Shown here piece by piece: positions 25,301 through 38,715 of a stretch of DNA of 64,000 bases. Within the stretch, counting starts at the first letter, position 1, and every line of letters starts with the position of its first letter. Where the stretch lies: assembly GCA_013398615.1 (NCBI GenBank), contig VZSR01003371.1:4161439-4225438 (forward strand). The letters are read 5' to 3'. A program made the position numbers and the translations under genes. The stretch is from Brachypodius melanocephalos (taxonomy: Eukaryota; Chordata; Aves; Passeriformes; Pycnonotidae). The notes beneath the pieces were generated by a model, which saw only the letters and a list, made by a program, of their open reading frames with translations, did no database searches and was not told the DNA's origin.

Positions 25301-27600
25301 TGCAGTCTGGGCCCACAGACTATGACTCCAAGCCGAAGACAATTTGATAGATGGTGCACTGACCACACAGACGGGTTCAAAAGAAATCAGTTTGGCATTC
25401 TGGAGAATTTTGAAAGTATTTTTGATCAATGGTGTTTGGAAGTCTCAGGAACATTAATTCCATATCCAGTTTGCCAAAATGTCTACCTTAGATAGAATTT
25501 ATGAGCATACATGTCAAGATATATTTAAAATCCTCTGAGACTTCCAAGTACACGAATAACACACGTATCATTACTACCTTTTTTTAACATAGCATCATAT
25601 AAATCAAATGAAAGTGCCAGGCTTTCTCAACTAAGGAAAACCACTGCACTTAAAATAACAAAGGTAATACTTATTTATTAATGTACAGTGTCCAAAATTC
25701 CTATTAAAATCTGTCAAGAACAGTTTAATGCAGCACACTCTCAGGAACTGAAATTAACACATACTTGCTCAGAGGTTAAATCCATTACTTTACTGTATCC
25801 GTATTTTTAATTTCAAAGGTTAGGAAGCCCCTGGTTGCTCCTTTGAAAAAGTGCAAAAGTACCATGTTGAAAAATGGAAACGGCATCTGAAAGTACCCAC
25901 TGTCATTTATCAACTGTCTTGTGTGAAGGTACCATTAGGTGTTTATCAACAACACATTTGAGGATGAAAATTTATCAGAAGCATTTCCTCACACTCTCTG
26001 GGATGGTGTCTGTCAATGAGGAGATTATGAAATAGCTCATTAGCCAGTTCTTGCTATCTGATGGGGACTGTTCTCAGCAACTGCAAATGGAATTCCCCCT
26101 TCATGGCAGATTATGGTAGCTGAGGACACAGGGAAGAAGAGGGTCAGCATTGCCATTTCCATGCTTCCAGCCACTGACAGACATACATAGTCAAAGGCTT
26201 GGCATGAGCAATTTCATTTTAAGTCAGTTGTTCTGAGTGTATATTTAAGCATGCAGAAACTCTTTTCCACAACTGTCTTATAAATTTACAGGAGTAATTC
26301 TGTGTTGATTGAGTTTTTGGGAGCAGAAGAAGTCTTGACTGTTGTTCCTCAGACAACCATCCAAACAACACAATCATAACTTCAAAGTCCGTAAGAAGAA
26401 GATAAAGGAGCTTGTTATTTCCTTGGCTGATGATAATATCCTGAATGGTAAGGACCAGCATGTCATTTGCAAAACCCTGACCTCATTCAGAATTGTTTTC
26501 TTGAGGCTGGACAACTGCAGTTGGAGCCTGGTGCAATTCTTCATAACAATAATTGCATTTACCTTTCCTGTCAGGGACACTCATTCAACGCTTCTGTAAA
26601 GTCCCTGACCACCTTGGGCAGCAGGCAAAGATCAATTTTCTTGAAGAACACTGTTCATACATGCTCATATGCAGGAGATATTCTCAGAGTAGGGAGAGCA
26701 CATCTCCTTCAGTTCTGCTGAGGTGGCACCACATTGTCCCTAAAGGAGTACGGACTGTCCCTAATTCATGACTGGAGGCCTTCTCTTTTGATTTGATACA
26801 AGAATCTTTGGCTTGGCCAAGGCTCTATCTGCTTCTGGGACAACTCTTCCAAATCTTCAGGCAAAATCAACCTTCCCCTAACTCTAGCTCCTTCCTTTAC
26901 GACTTCCCATGGGGTTTCTTTATCTTCTCTTCCAAGTGCAAAATTCTGACTTTTGATACTCTTCCTCAGGTTCTCTGTTCACTCTCCCACTCTCCCACCA
27001 CATTTCACCTTCTTCTTCTTGCTCATACTTTTGTACACCCTCTATGCTACTCAGTTCTCTCACTCTTCTCATTTTCCACATCACTCAGTAACTCAAATTC
27101 TTGCATAAGCGTGAAAATCGCCTTTTCAGGCATTTGCACATTTGTGGTGGATCAATTCAAAAGACCAAGGGCAGACCAGGATATATGTCAGCAGAACAGA
27201 CAGAGATGTGGGCAAACCAGGAGCTCATCAACCTCTTCACCTCCTGCATATGTGAAAAGCTGTCTTGAGCAGGAGAGATGAATTGCAGATATTCAAATAA
27301 GGAAAAATTTTGTTAATAATCACATCTTCCCTATGAAGGCCTTTTTTTGGTACAAAGAGAAAACTGAATAATGTTATCTTATTTTCTGAACTACTTCTGC
27401 ACAGTTTTAATCTGAATCTTCCTTTAGCACTTCTTGCCATATTTAGTATCACAGCGAGTTTGCCAAATCCAAAGACTCAAATTTAAGTGAGGCTTCTGGG
27501 ATCTGTGACATCTCAGAACCAGAGATCAAGCAAGAGAAAACACCATGAGAAAGACAATTCCACACCCCCCAACACCATTAGCCCATCAGTTGAGGCACAC
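22381..27600. other. No recognisable gene
   Basis: No supported gene. 22664-22677 holds a 14-base T run followed by GA-rich sequence. The 162-codon plus frame at 26793-27281 translates a pyrimidine-rich tract into serine, leucine and phenylalanine runs and looks like a chance frame. No transposable element was identified. Confidence 0.5.
24435..24451. repeat. (GT)n short microsatellite
   Basis: About 8.5 GT units without interruption, followed by GAGTAAG. Confidence 0.9.
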
Positions 27601-30600
27601 TCAGTGGCATATTTACTTTTGACTTAAACTTTACATGAAATTACAGAACAGCCCAGGCTTTGAAGGACTGCCAAGGCAAGAGGACAGTTCTGCATGTGGC
27701 ACATTGTGCACATCAAGCAATGTAAACACTGAAAGGCTTATTGTTAGAGCCTCACTGAGGATGTTAGCAAGAGAAAGGAAAATTGGATATAGAAGGAGAT
27801 TACATAATTCTTTTGAGTTTGCAAGGGAATTTGATTTGGCAGGTCTGAGCAGCAGAGATGCTCTCAGAATTGGGGGTTAGTTTCAACTAGTGGAAAACGT
27901 CAGTTTTGAAAAAACAAAAATACGGTAATGCACCGTAAGTCTGTAAAGACATTTCACAAGTGAGAACTGGCAACAAGCAAAGTGATTCCTCTCTATATAT
28001 TACTTGGGGGAGTATAAGATAATTAAAATTATGTACCTCTAGAACATTATTTCATCTTAAAATAAATATAAATTAACTCCATCTATAGCATCCACATCTC
28101 CAAACCATTCTATGAATTATAAATGTTTCTTCTCCTGTTTTGGTGTGCTCAGAAACTATTTGTGGGGCTTTTTTTAATAAATACTGCACGGAAAATGATA
28201 GTGGTAACTGCAAAGAGACAGTGTTTTACTTCTCACTGAGCAGATAATTCCAAAATTTTCCACTTCCCCCAAGAGATTTAAGGGCTGTTGGGAAAAAGGA
28301 AATGGGAAGGAAGGTGATGGTAAGAATTTTTCAGTTAATTTTCTACCAGGTCATCTTCCAGTGGGCACAAGTATTGAGGTCTCTGTAAGAGAGATCTCTG
28401 CTTGGAGCTGATCACTGTGGAACACTCCAGGGGTGCATGGCACTTCCTGCCTTCTCTCACTGGCTTTATGGTCATGTCATTGGAGGCACTTGAGATTTTC
28501 AGACTGTGTAGAATTCTTTGGCTCACAAACACACATATTCCAGTTGATTTTTGGGGTAGCCACTTCCACAAAAGTTATATTCACACTTCCAGCAGAAGTA
28601 AGAAGGTTGGGGCTAAGCCAGGATAATCTATAAGAAAAACAGAGTGAAGGATTTCTTGCTTCTCTGAAGAGAGAGGGCAATACAAACAAGGTGAGAATCA
28701 TCCCTGTCTTGTGTCCTCTTAACATGTAGAAGAAGCTGGAATAAGATTCAAAGGCACTGTGTGCTGGGGGCAGAGGAGGACAGTAGCATTAGAGATGGTA
28801 AATCAGGTGTAGCTATTTCCTTCACATTTCTCTGCACTTACAGTGAGCCTGCACTGCTCTTATCCATCCCAAATCACACTTTGATCTGTAAGAATTTGGC
28901 TTGCTTTTCAATGTTTTAGGAACACTGCTCTAACGTGTGAATTACAGTTGTGTTTGCAAAGGAGCAGCAACTCGATTGCTGCTGGGCATGGGCAAATCCT
29001 CTGGAACCAGTTTCAGTAGAAACTAATCCTAAGAAAAGCTTATCTAAAAGTTCAGCATTAAACTCTGCACAGGAGTCAGAAAGAGCTGACGGCCAATTAA
29101 ATATACTGGAAACTGAAGGGAAATGTGGGGGTGGAAGAAAAATGGAGATATTTTGCTGTTCCCCGACTGTTGCCCCTGGAAAGTCATTCCATCCTGAATT
29201 TCTCCAATGCCATATCCTTTGTATGGTTTCAAAACCAATATTTAAAATATATTTTTAAGGATAACCATGTCTGAAAGTTAAAGCCCTTTGGGGAAGAATA
29301 AAAGAGGGACTTCAAAGTAACAAAATGCTAAATCTGGCAACTTGTTTTTAATGGAAGTAAAAACCTGCACGATTTAATACTTTAAAGTGTAATAAGAAGA
29401 GAAATGTCACACATAGAGTTCAATTTCTACCCATGGAATTGTGCCCCTGATTTAACAAATTCCAACTTAAATGCTTCCACCACAACTGAAAAATGTTTTA
29501 TTGACCTCGAGCTCATTGTACAGCAGAGGTCCAACAGCATTGCTCGGACTGGGATCAAAGAAGCCGTGGTTTTCAAAGCAGCCAGCCCAAAGTGAGCTAA
29601 ATCCAGCTGCCAAACGTTTTGCAGTTCAGCAAGTGTTGAATCCCCTTTTTCTGTGGAGTTTTGTTCAGGATGGGTTTCAACATGTTGCATCAAAATCTAT
29701 TTTAGCTTCAGAGAAGTCCCTGGTCTCTCCTTCATTGAAGAATATTGCTGCACATGGTGCTGCAATGACCTGAGTTGTCTTAGACCAGACTTCAGCCTCA
29801 CAAGAGGCTGAAGCACTGCTACCGAGCTACATTCACCCTTCTGGTGCTACAGCTTTCTTTTGGTCCTGAGCAACAACTTTTCACATGCAAAACTGCACAA
29901 AAGCATGTAACCAGTGTGTTATTTCTAGTTAAATTAATAGCAATATCTACTCTACCTGTGCAGTTTAAAAAGAAATCTCTTTTAAATTATTGTCTTCTCA
30001 CTAATTCAGCTTTCACAGATTCTAGCACCTGGTTTTGATACTCTGGACATGAAACATAACTCTGGATGCTGACATTAAACTGATGCCTGTCCAAAGATAT
30101 TGGTCAGATCTGTCTCGTAAGGTAACACTGATATAATACATATTACCACTATTTTCCAGGTTATTTTCAGCTCCTCACAGTTGGAAACTGCTGTCTCGGA
30201 TAACAGAATGTCTGCAAGTTATTACATTTTGACCATTGAACCTAATGGTATTTAACAGGGATGTTATGATTAATGTTCATGATGTGTTTTGGAGATGAAA
30301 GAAGCACCAAAATATGATTTCTGATATGGCTGTTGAGCCAGCAGAGCAAACTGGTGAGAGCAGACTGAGCTGCAGTCAGGCATGAGGACTGATCAGCTCT
30401 GCTCAGCCTCTGGCTCTTCTTAGTGTGCAATTGCAGAAGAGTGCCAAGGGCTCAAACTAACAGCCAGGATATTGAGCTGAATGCTTCTGTTCTGGTTTAG
30501 CTGGCATCAGTGCCAGCCGAAATGCAATGTTTAGGCATAGGAAGCACAGGCTGCAGTGACAAAAACACAGCTCAGACACCTGCATGGGTACCTGAGCAGA

Positions 30601-32888
30601 ACAGGCATTGTGACATGAGCTTGCATGGCAGACCAGGGGTATCAAAACTTAAACTTGGATAATGAAAATCCCAATAATGAACAGCAGGGTGTCACTGATC
30701 ACTTCCAAGTAAAATCACTGGTGCCTTTGGATTTAGGTCTCCAGAAATCTGACATGCAGAGCAGGAAGCAACCTAGGAGGAGTTTAATACCCTCACATGT
30801 TTGAACTTCAGACTCTCCCTGCTGACTGAAGGTTTGGATGATCTCTGCTGACTTAGGAATCAAAGTTCTGTGCACAGATCCAGGTGAGCACCTGAACATC
30901 TCTAAGAAAAAAACAGCACCCAGCCCATGTGTGCTTTATTGTATGAAATTTAGTTTTCTCACTAAACTTATTAACTCAAACCATCACTTATTTTCTTTTT
31001 GGCAGGAGCTGTCCAGACACAGAGTGGCCTGGCTGACAGGAAAAAAAAAGATCACGCTCTATCTCTCTTATTGAACCTGTGCTGCAATAAAGCCTGTCAG
31101 GCAAGAGTTATATGGCCAGAGGAGAGAACAAGGTCTGGAGGACAAGTCTTCCCTATCTGAGGTGAGTGCCCTGCTGTAGGCTACTGCCCACCTTCCTTAG
31201 TCATTCTCCCAGACATATGTCAACCCACTAAGGGCTTTGGTCAAACCATTCACTTGAGACATGACTGACCAGCTGCAGAAGTCTTCAGACAGACTAAAGC
31301 CAAGACACCCAGACTGATTGACTGAACCAAAGTGCTGCTAACACATCACTAACAACTCAACACACTTGGAAAACAAATAGCAAAATAAGCTTGGCTTTCA
31401 CCAAACTTCCTTTGTCCAGATGCCCTGGAGTCATGAAAAAAAGATCCACGCACACACAGCCTTTCCTCTCAAGAAACAGTTATTGAGGCTTTAAATGAGG
31501 AGAAAAGTCTCTCTAATTGAGAAGAGGAATAGAGGAAGAATCAGGCAAATTCCCATCTGGCATTTACAGACGTATTCACTTTTTGCTGCTCATTACAATT
31601 AGCATATCTGTGCCAATGACGATTTGCAAGTCTCTGTCTGTGCTGACTTTGGATGTGTCTCAGCTGCAGGGAGGGTGAGCTTCACAGCATTTTGCCATTC
31701 TGAGTTGCCTAGTTATCCGTATTACTCTCATCCAGAAACCAGGGCAGACAATCAGACATGTCTCTTGTTAGTGCATAATGAGGATGTGGTAAGTGCAGCC
31801 CAACATCCAGAAGTTGGGAAAGGATCCCACTGTTTGGGTGTATCCATTCAGTTTCTGGGTTTTGGTGAAAAGCTTGGCAAAAACTATGAAACTACAACAT
31901 AGCAACATTACATACATGATAGATGTAGATTATGACACCTCTCAAGATGTTTCCCTCTCTCCTGCAGTGTCCCAGATAACTTAGCCAAGCAGATGTTCAC
32001 CATTAATTTGAGCCATGGAAAAATGCAAGATTCACACTAAAAGAAAAAACACAGAACATGGAAGACATCTGAACTATTCTCTGTCTGCTTTGTCTTGCAA
32101 GCAATGAGGAATTTTTTTTTGAGTCAGAGCTGGAACTGGAACAGAGACACCTCACATTCTGGAGGGATCTCACCATCCAGAATCTCCAGGCACAAGGAAA
32201 GATGAAGCCTGTGTCCCTCCCTCAAAGAAATGTCCTGCTTTTCTGTAGGAAAGAATCACTTTTCTGTAAAACAGTCAGAGAAAGAAAGAAAAGATCTTCC
32301 TGATGATATTTCACTCATTCTCTTGTTCAAGCACATTATTTTGCCCAGTGATTGAAGGAGAAAACACAGACCCAGCTGCCCTCAAGGTGCAACGGCTTCT
32401 GGCTTCATTGTCTTTCTGAGGATAATGTTTGTTTCGTAATTACAACCCCCAGTCCCCTCTCGGCCACAAAGATTTCAATTTCTATAACACTTCACGACTC
32501 ATTTCTATCTAGGATGAAATACATCCCTTGAGGTTTTCTGGGAAAAGTGTTGGTGATAAAAATTCACTATTGTCCATTGTTGGCGGTGAAGAAGGACTGT
32601 TGGAACATGGCATGCAGCCATTCCCTCCCACCTTTCCTTCCCAGTGGCAGCAGTATCACTGCTGACCCAAATAAATGCATTGTTCCCTGAGGCAGGGAGA
32701 ATGAAGTTATTCTGAACTGATAAGGCTCCTCCCTGACTACTCACTGCTTGGACTCTGTTACCAGAAAGATGGTCCCCATCTGACTTGGCTGCTCCTCTTG
32801 GAATAGCCCCAGATCTTCTCTGTACTCCAAGTAGTTTAACCTTTTTCCTTCTCTCTGCAGCAGATTCACCCATGGAGTACCAAAGAAT
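27601..32888. other. No recognisable gene
   Basis: Unannotated. 29400-29780 has open frames on both strands and a few CpGs; neither peptide is known. At 31005-31162 an acceptor-like TTTTTGGCAG and a donor-like CTGAGGTGAGT bracket 158 bases open in one frame until a terminal TGA; this is a weak exon-like arrangement, possibly of a non-coding transcript, but more likely chance. No mobile element was identified before the CR1 at 32889. Confidence 0.45.
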
Positions 32889-33156
32889 CCCAGAATCATA
32901 GAATATCCCAAGCTGGAAGGGACAAAAGGATCATTGAGCCCGATTCCTGACCCTGCACAGGAAAATCCCCAAAATCCCACACTGTGCCTGAAAGTATTCT
33001 TCAAATACTCCTTGAGCTCTCCCAGGCTGTGATCACTGCCCTGGGGAGCCTGTTCCAGTGCCCAGACACCCTCTGGGTAAAGGACCTTCTCCTGATATCC
33101 AACCTAAACCTTCCCCTGACACAGCTTCACACCATCCCTCGGGTCCTATTGCTGTT
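32889..33156 (-). mobile_element. CR1 LINE 3' fragment
   Basis: The plus strand opens CCCAGAATCATAGAATATCC, then AAGCTGGAAGGGAC, CCTGCACAGGAAAATCCCC, CTGGGGAGCCTGTTCCAGTG, CTCTGGGTAAAGGACCTTCT and CTTCACACCATCCCTCGGG. This is the antisense CR1 3' UTR and 3' coding end in the correct order and spacing. It is one of the better preserved copies in the window and is 5'-truncated. An LTR begins about 120 bp to its right. Confidence 0.93.
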
Positions 33157-33273
33157 CATACCAGTTTACAACATGGTTCAAAGACAACACAGCTTCTGGA
33201 ACTGCTGCCCTTTCCAACAGCCGTGTGAAAGGCAATGGTTATTGCAGCTCCTCCTCCCACTCCCAACCGAGCC

Positions 33274-33279
33274 CAGCAC
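33274..33279. repeat. Left target-site duplication of solo LTR
   Basis: CAGCAC immediately before the LTR's TG; partner is CAGCAT at 33825-33830. Confidence 0.65.
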
Positions 33280-33824
33280 TGTCGTGATACATTTTTACGT
33301 TAAATGGGTTGTTTTGTGGTCCCCTATGCCAATAATTTACTCCTAAATGGTATCCCCAGCCCTTTTCCCTGTACTGTTAGTACTGCCTAGATTGCACTCA
33401 CTTATTCACCTCTCAATCCTTCCCTAACCCTGCCTTTTCTTCCAGACTGTTCCCTATCAATCTCCCAACCTTTGGTGCCTCATTAGTTGTTCAGATTGAC
33501 CCCCCTCCTGCTGTGTTCCCGTATTGGTCTCAGTATTGGAATCCCAGCCTGGTAACCCTCTCCTGTTGGATCCCTACCCTGAACTCAGCCCCCCAAGTGG
33601 TCCCTTAAAACCCACGGTCCTGCCCTGAGAGAGGAACTTTTGCTTTCACTTTTCTTTTAGAGATTTTAGGTCCTCACCTCTTCTCTGTCTTCGAGTTAAG
33701 TCATAATAGAGGATCCTTGGAGCTGCAAGCTCGGTCCATCTCGCATTCTTTACGGTGATCCCCGGTGAGTGCCTGGGACACGCGGGGCCCATAAAGAGCA
33801 GTAATATCAAAGAGTGCCGTGACA
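33280..33824 (+). mobile_element. Endogenous retrovirus solo LTR with 6-bp target duplication
   Basis: A 545-bp segment starts TGTC and ends GACA, a perfect 4-base terminal inverted repeat. It is flanked by CAGCAC (33274-33279) and CAGCAT (33825-33830), matching at 5 of 6 bases, as expected for a 6-bp target-site duplication of a betaretrovirus-like (ERVK) element. Internal signals fit the plus strand: a TATA-like TTAAAA near 33606, and a decayed poly(A) signal AATAGA at 33705-33710 followed by GGAGCTGCAAGCTCGGTCC and ACGGTGATCCCCGG, a U5-like stretch I associate with avian ERV LTRs. No viral coding region adjoins, so recombination between two LTRs probably removed the provirus. The ERVK label rests on duplication length and resemblance. 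Confidence 0.75.
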
Positions 33825-33830
33825 CAGCAT
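33825..33830. repeat. Right target-site duplication of solo LTR
   Basis: CAGCAT immediately after the LTR's CA; one base differs from the left copy. Confidence 0.65.
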
Positions 33831-36800
33831 TACTGCTCAGCTCTCACTGCTCTGGGGGCACAGCAGGATCAGGGATTCGCTGACCTGGCTGCCCCTCAGC
33901 TTTCCCTGGGACCTGGGGAAGGCAGCTCTGGGGCACTGTCAGTGTCTGGCTCCATCCCTCCCTGCCAGCCCTGAGAACAGGACCTTTTGTGCCATCTCAG
34001 GAAATGGCAGTTCTGCCGAAGGTCAAGATTTGTGAAACAGACACCTGTGGTTTTTTTTTTTTTCCTTTCCCTTCTTTTCCCTTTACTGGGGAGTTTCTCT
34101 TACTCCCTTCTCCCTCCTCACCCCACACTTTCCCTGGGACTGTTCCAAGAATAACCCTCGTGCCATTCTCTCCCACCGAAGGCACAAAGAGCTTCTTTTA
34201 CCAACCCACTGGCTGTTCAGGATACAAAGAAGTTAAACTAACAATGTGGCAGTGCAACAGCCCATTACAGGCAGGTCTGGATGAGTCACAGAAGTAAAGA
34301 GTAGAAAGGGATTTAAGGGGCCACCTTCCCCTCTCCCCCAAGGCAGGCCATGTATTTTCTCCTACTATATTTTCCAGAGATCGGCTATTTCTGTTCCTTT
34401 GGAGTGCAGCAAGGTCTGGGTTTCTCCTCAGGAATGGTATTTATTGCCAGGATTTATCACTCCTCGGAACAAGTTTGTCCAGTCTTTATGCTTGTTTAGA
34501 GAATACACCACATTTAACTGTGGAGTTCAACCCCAGATCAAAACACCATCTGAAAACAGCATTTTAAGTGCACATTTAATCTTGGAAAGAGGCTAATATT
34601 CTAAAAGTGTTTCTGAGATCTGGCTTGCCTAATGGCTAAACCCTGAGCAGATTCTGATAGAGCCAATGCTACATTTATTATGTGGTGACTGGCACCATTT
34701 CCAGGTACCTGCTGCAGTTTGCAGAGATCTAGAAAACAACCTTGAAGATTTAGAAGGAAAACTGGAATTACTGCATTCAACTGCTTTTAAAAAAACAGAA
34801 AGCTAACCCAAAAACCAGCAAAGCAAATGCTAGTTCCACACTTGGGTTTGCACTCAGCCGTGGTCAGATGTGGCCTCACCTCAGCTTTACTGCCATCAGC
34901 CATCAGAGATTTCTATCCCTTCAGAGACATCCACCTGGTTATCCTCATCTTGCACAAAAGGAAGAGGGAATTTATCCATTCCTCTCTGGACACAGGTCCA
35001 AGCCATGCACAGTATCTTCCACTATCTCTTGTGGCTCATTTGCAGACGGTTAAACCTATTTTATCCTGACTAGAAGTGGATTCTCCTTGCTCTGATGATC
35101 AGGAAAGGTCTTCAGCTTCTTTTAGACTGAACACAAGAGGTTGGTACCATCTTTCCACACATCTCAGAGTACACAGATAATTTGCAGCACTAAAGCACTG
35201 CCTTGGATCCCACTGAATGAACAGCCTGGGAGTGTGGTAGGACAGACCCCCAGGGCATGGTGATGTGGTGGGACCAGGAGCATGGTCCCCCGGCTCTGAG
35301 AGCTTGCAGTTTTGGGAGGAACCCCTTGCTGGGCACAGAGGCTGCAGAAGTGACTGATGGGGATACTCTTGCTCTCCTCCAACATGTGCACAAAGCCCAG
35401 GGAGTTCTGCTTTTAATGGGAAGGTGAGGCACTTCCAAGAGTAATAAAACAACCTGAAAGAACACACAACACATAAAAATGCCAGATTCAGTTTGTCTTC
35501 TGCACCTCAAAATACAGAGGCCACTGGGGACTTACCTGGGGTTTTCTCTGCTGTGGCACAACACGGTCTCACCTGGAGGCCAGCTGAGAATGTTCTTGCT
35601 AACAGACAAATAACATTCCTCAAAAGAGTCCATTAAATTAAAGCCCGCTACCGTGATCCAAGCAGGTTTGCTGTCTGCAGCTGCAAAGCATCTGCCTGTG
35701 GCTGTCCCTGGATTCCTCATCCCACACACAGAGCCTGATGCTCTCCAGGACAAGTCAGACCCTGTCACCTTCAGCACACGACCCTGCCAGGCACCAGCTC
35801 AGCAAAAGGGCACCTGTGTTATGTCCCTGTGCCAACACCATTAGCCAAGTATCACCCCTGTTATTCCCAGTGAGGGCAAAATAATTTTCACATCAAGGTC
35901 TGCAAACAAAGGAAGCCCATCCTCTACAGGGTAAATATTAACAACCCTTGGACTATTTGCAACTTAATTAAATGCTTTTATGGAATATTTCCCCTGTGTG
36001 TGTAAAACCTGGATTCCATTTCTGTTGAGTACAAATCTCTGGGTGTATTAACTACTGTTAGATAAAATAAAACAAAGAAAAAAAAACCCCAGCCCAAAAT
36101 AAATAATTCTTTAATATTTTTATTTTGAGGATGTAATTTCAGTGCTGAATAGATTAAACTGTCTGACTGAGCTTAGTTCAACATCATCTACAGTTTCATA
36201 ACACTAGATGGAGATCATTGTTGGCCGATAGCACTAAAATTACTAGTAAGGTGGGTTTTGTCTTTTAAGGATGGGACTTGTAAAAAAGTTCGAATCTCTA
36301 ATTCTTTTTTTTATTTTTTTTTCCCTTAACCAAAATCATTACTATGAAGTTCTCTTCAATTTGTCCTGGAACAGCTTCAGTCATGGCTCAATTCAAGTGG
36401 AAACTGAACTGAAAAATGCATTGATTCCTCTCTCTGGGCTTTACTCAGTAATTTTGTAATAAAGCTGCATGGAAACAGAAGTTCCAAACTTCCACTTTGT
36501 GAAGCAGTTTGGAAATTCCAGACATGCTTCTGCCCAGATGAGAGCAAACCCTCAAATACTGCAAGATTTTACATGAGTGAAAAATTATCTCAAAAATTAC
36601 CTTTCTTTTGGACCAAAAAATTTTTAGAAAACTTCATTTAATTTCAACTTTTAAAGGCTACTTGTACACAAAGTAAAAAAATTAAAAATCTGAAGATGGT
36701 TTAAAATGGAAGGAGAGTTGGTTCAATTTTTAAATGTACAAATGGAAAATTTTAATTCTTTTGTAATATTTTAATGATTTTTTCCCAATAGGCAAATAAT

Positions 36801-38680
36801 TGACCACCCTTTATGAAATGTACTAATTTTGGCTTCTTCTTCAACCTCATTTTTTCCTCCCTAATTTCTCTGACCAACCATTTTATAATAAAGGGAGCAC
36901 TAATTACAGACATGTGGAAAGCATTTTCCATTAAAAATGCTTTTTATTGATGGTGAGGATATGTGTGAGCATCACAGGCTGACAATAATTAGCAGCACAG
37001 TTGAAAACCTGTTTCCATTAGGGACAGCATTAGATATAGCACTTGGCTCACTTCAAACAGAGAACTTCCCAAAGTTAATGGGACTAACAGGACCCTTTTC
37101 CACCACCAAACACATGTGAGCTGCTTTGTTGAGTTGGAACATAAGAACACAGTCTCAGAAGATCTGATCTGTGCTCCTGCCTTGGCCATAAATGTGACAG
37201 GTGGCTTTTTGTACCTACGGGTGTTACAAAGATGGACAGCACCAAATGAAGCTCAGACACATGAACAATAACCAAGGTTTGAAATTCCTAAGGGTTCCTA
37301 AGAGGTCTGAGCACACCCACAGAATGCAAGTAGCCCTCTAGACAGAACAGACTCCAGTTCAGGATCCACATATGAGGCATATTAACACCCTGAGTAGTGT
37401 TGGGTTAGTTAAATCTGCTTGCTGACTTGTTAATCAAAAGTGAGTATTATCCAGGAAATAATGGCCCCAAATAATGATCATGTTCTCAGCCTCAGTCAGT
37501 CCAGAAATTTTTATTTTCCTTTTTTTTTTTTCTAGTAAGCTCCTGATTTTAAATTGCAATAAAAATATCAGTAAGCTTCCACTGGGTTTAGTCAGTTCAG
37601 ACTGATACAACACAAAAGCAGGGGAAGTGAAATCCTGGCATGATCTGTATAAGACTCTTTTTAGCATACGTTTTCCATACACAGGCTTATATTACAGAAC
37701 AGCCAATCAATGGAAACATTGTGCTGACATCTGTGTGTAAAATCAAGACTTGATGTTGACACCTTTCAAATATTTATAGTAGTTATTGTACCAACACCTT
37801 CGTGATCTTTCAGCCAAGTTATACACACATGCCCCCATTTTCAAAGAGTCTCTCAAGCTGTGTATTTTTTGCTGTGGGCTGCACTGCATATCAAATTTGT
37901 AATAAGAATATATTTGTGCAACTTTCCACCCCAAACTTGGGATCACTGTGGATGAATAATGCTGATGTGCACAGAGTTTGAATGCCAACATCAAAAGCTC
38001 AGGTCCTAATTCCACGAAGTATTTCGAATTAAAAGGACAGGACTTTTAAGGACTTGTGAGGTTTTAAGGCAATTTAACTGGGTGTTTTCCCTCCTCCACA
38101 TCACGTCAGAGCAAATATAGGCTCAGTCAAGATCACAGGGCAACACCTCCAAGCTATCCCTGCTCCAGGACATCTCTCCACAGTGATAACACGACTTGTC
38201 CCAACCATTCTCAGTGTCACACCAGCACAGCTGTACAAGGCACAGTCAGTGCTGTCTCTGTGTGGATCCATGCAAACCTTCTCCTGCCCTGGAGCTCCAC
38301 ATTGCACAGAACTACAGCATGAACACTGTGATCTGGGACCCAGAAAATGCTGAATTTAACCTTTAGAGAAGGCACTGGATGGGGTCCATCTTCATCACTG
38401 GGTGAGCTGTCAACCTCCAGTGGCAGGGTGGGATGAGAGGAGGGGAGAAGAATGACACAACAAAGCTGAACAACATTTTCACAGTGCAGATGGAGACTGC
38501 AGGGACACAAGGCTAGAAGCCCATGAGGCCCACACTGCAGGCATCCAGCTCTGGTTTGTTTTTGCATCCCAGATTGGCCACAGCCTTTTGCCATCGCCTG
38601 GGACAAACCATTCTCGCTGCCTTAGTTCTCACCCATAAAACACAAAGCTAGCACTCCTCTCCAAACAGCTCGTCTTACCT
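33831..38680. other. No recognisable gene
   Basis: Unannotated. A 14-base T run followed by pyrimidines lies at about 34051-34085. Several minus frames at 35099-35510 overlap in three readings and are chance. The 129-codon minus frame at 38217-38606 is cysteine-rich but unrecognised and lies in a locally GC-richer patch. 36600-36900 is very AT-rich. Confidence 0.5.
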
Positions 38681-38715
38681 TTTAATTTGAAAATTAAAAT
38701 TTAATTTGAAAATTA
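38681..38715. repeat. 16-bp direct duplication with internal dyad
   Basis: TTTAATTTGAAAATTA occurs at 38681-38696 and again at 38700-38715 (19-bp period). Each copy holds TAATTT and AAATTA arms able to pair, so the pair could form small hairpins or two adjacent A/T-rich homeodomain-type sites. Confidence 0.8.

Noticed and set aside
26793..27281. 162-codon plus frame
   Set aside because: Pyrimidine-rich low-complexity composition, no motif, no splice or promoter context.
30490..30530. TTCTGGTTTAGCTGGCATCAG resembling the start of some avian LTRs
   Set aside because: Similarity stops after about 20 bases; no LTR body or 3' end follows.
31005..31162. Exon-like interval between TTTTTGGCAG and GTGAGT
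   Set aside because: Open in only one frame, which ends in TGA at the donor; the peptide is unrecognised, so chance or at most non-coding.
38217..38606. 129-codon minus frame rich in cysteine and leucine
   Set aside because: No family resemblance; GC-richer patch explains its length.
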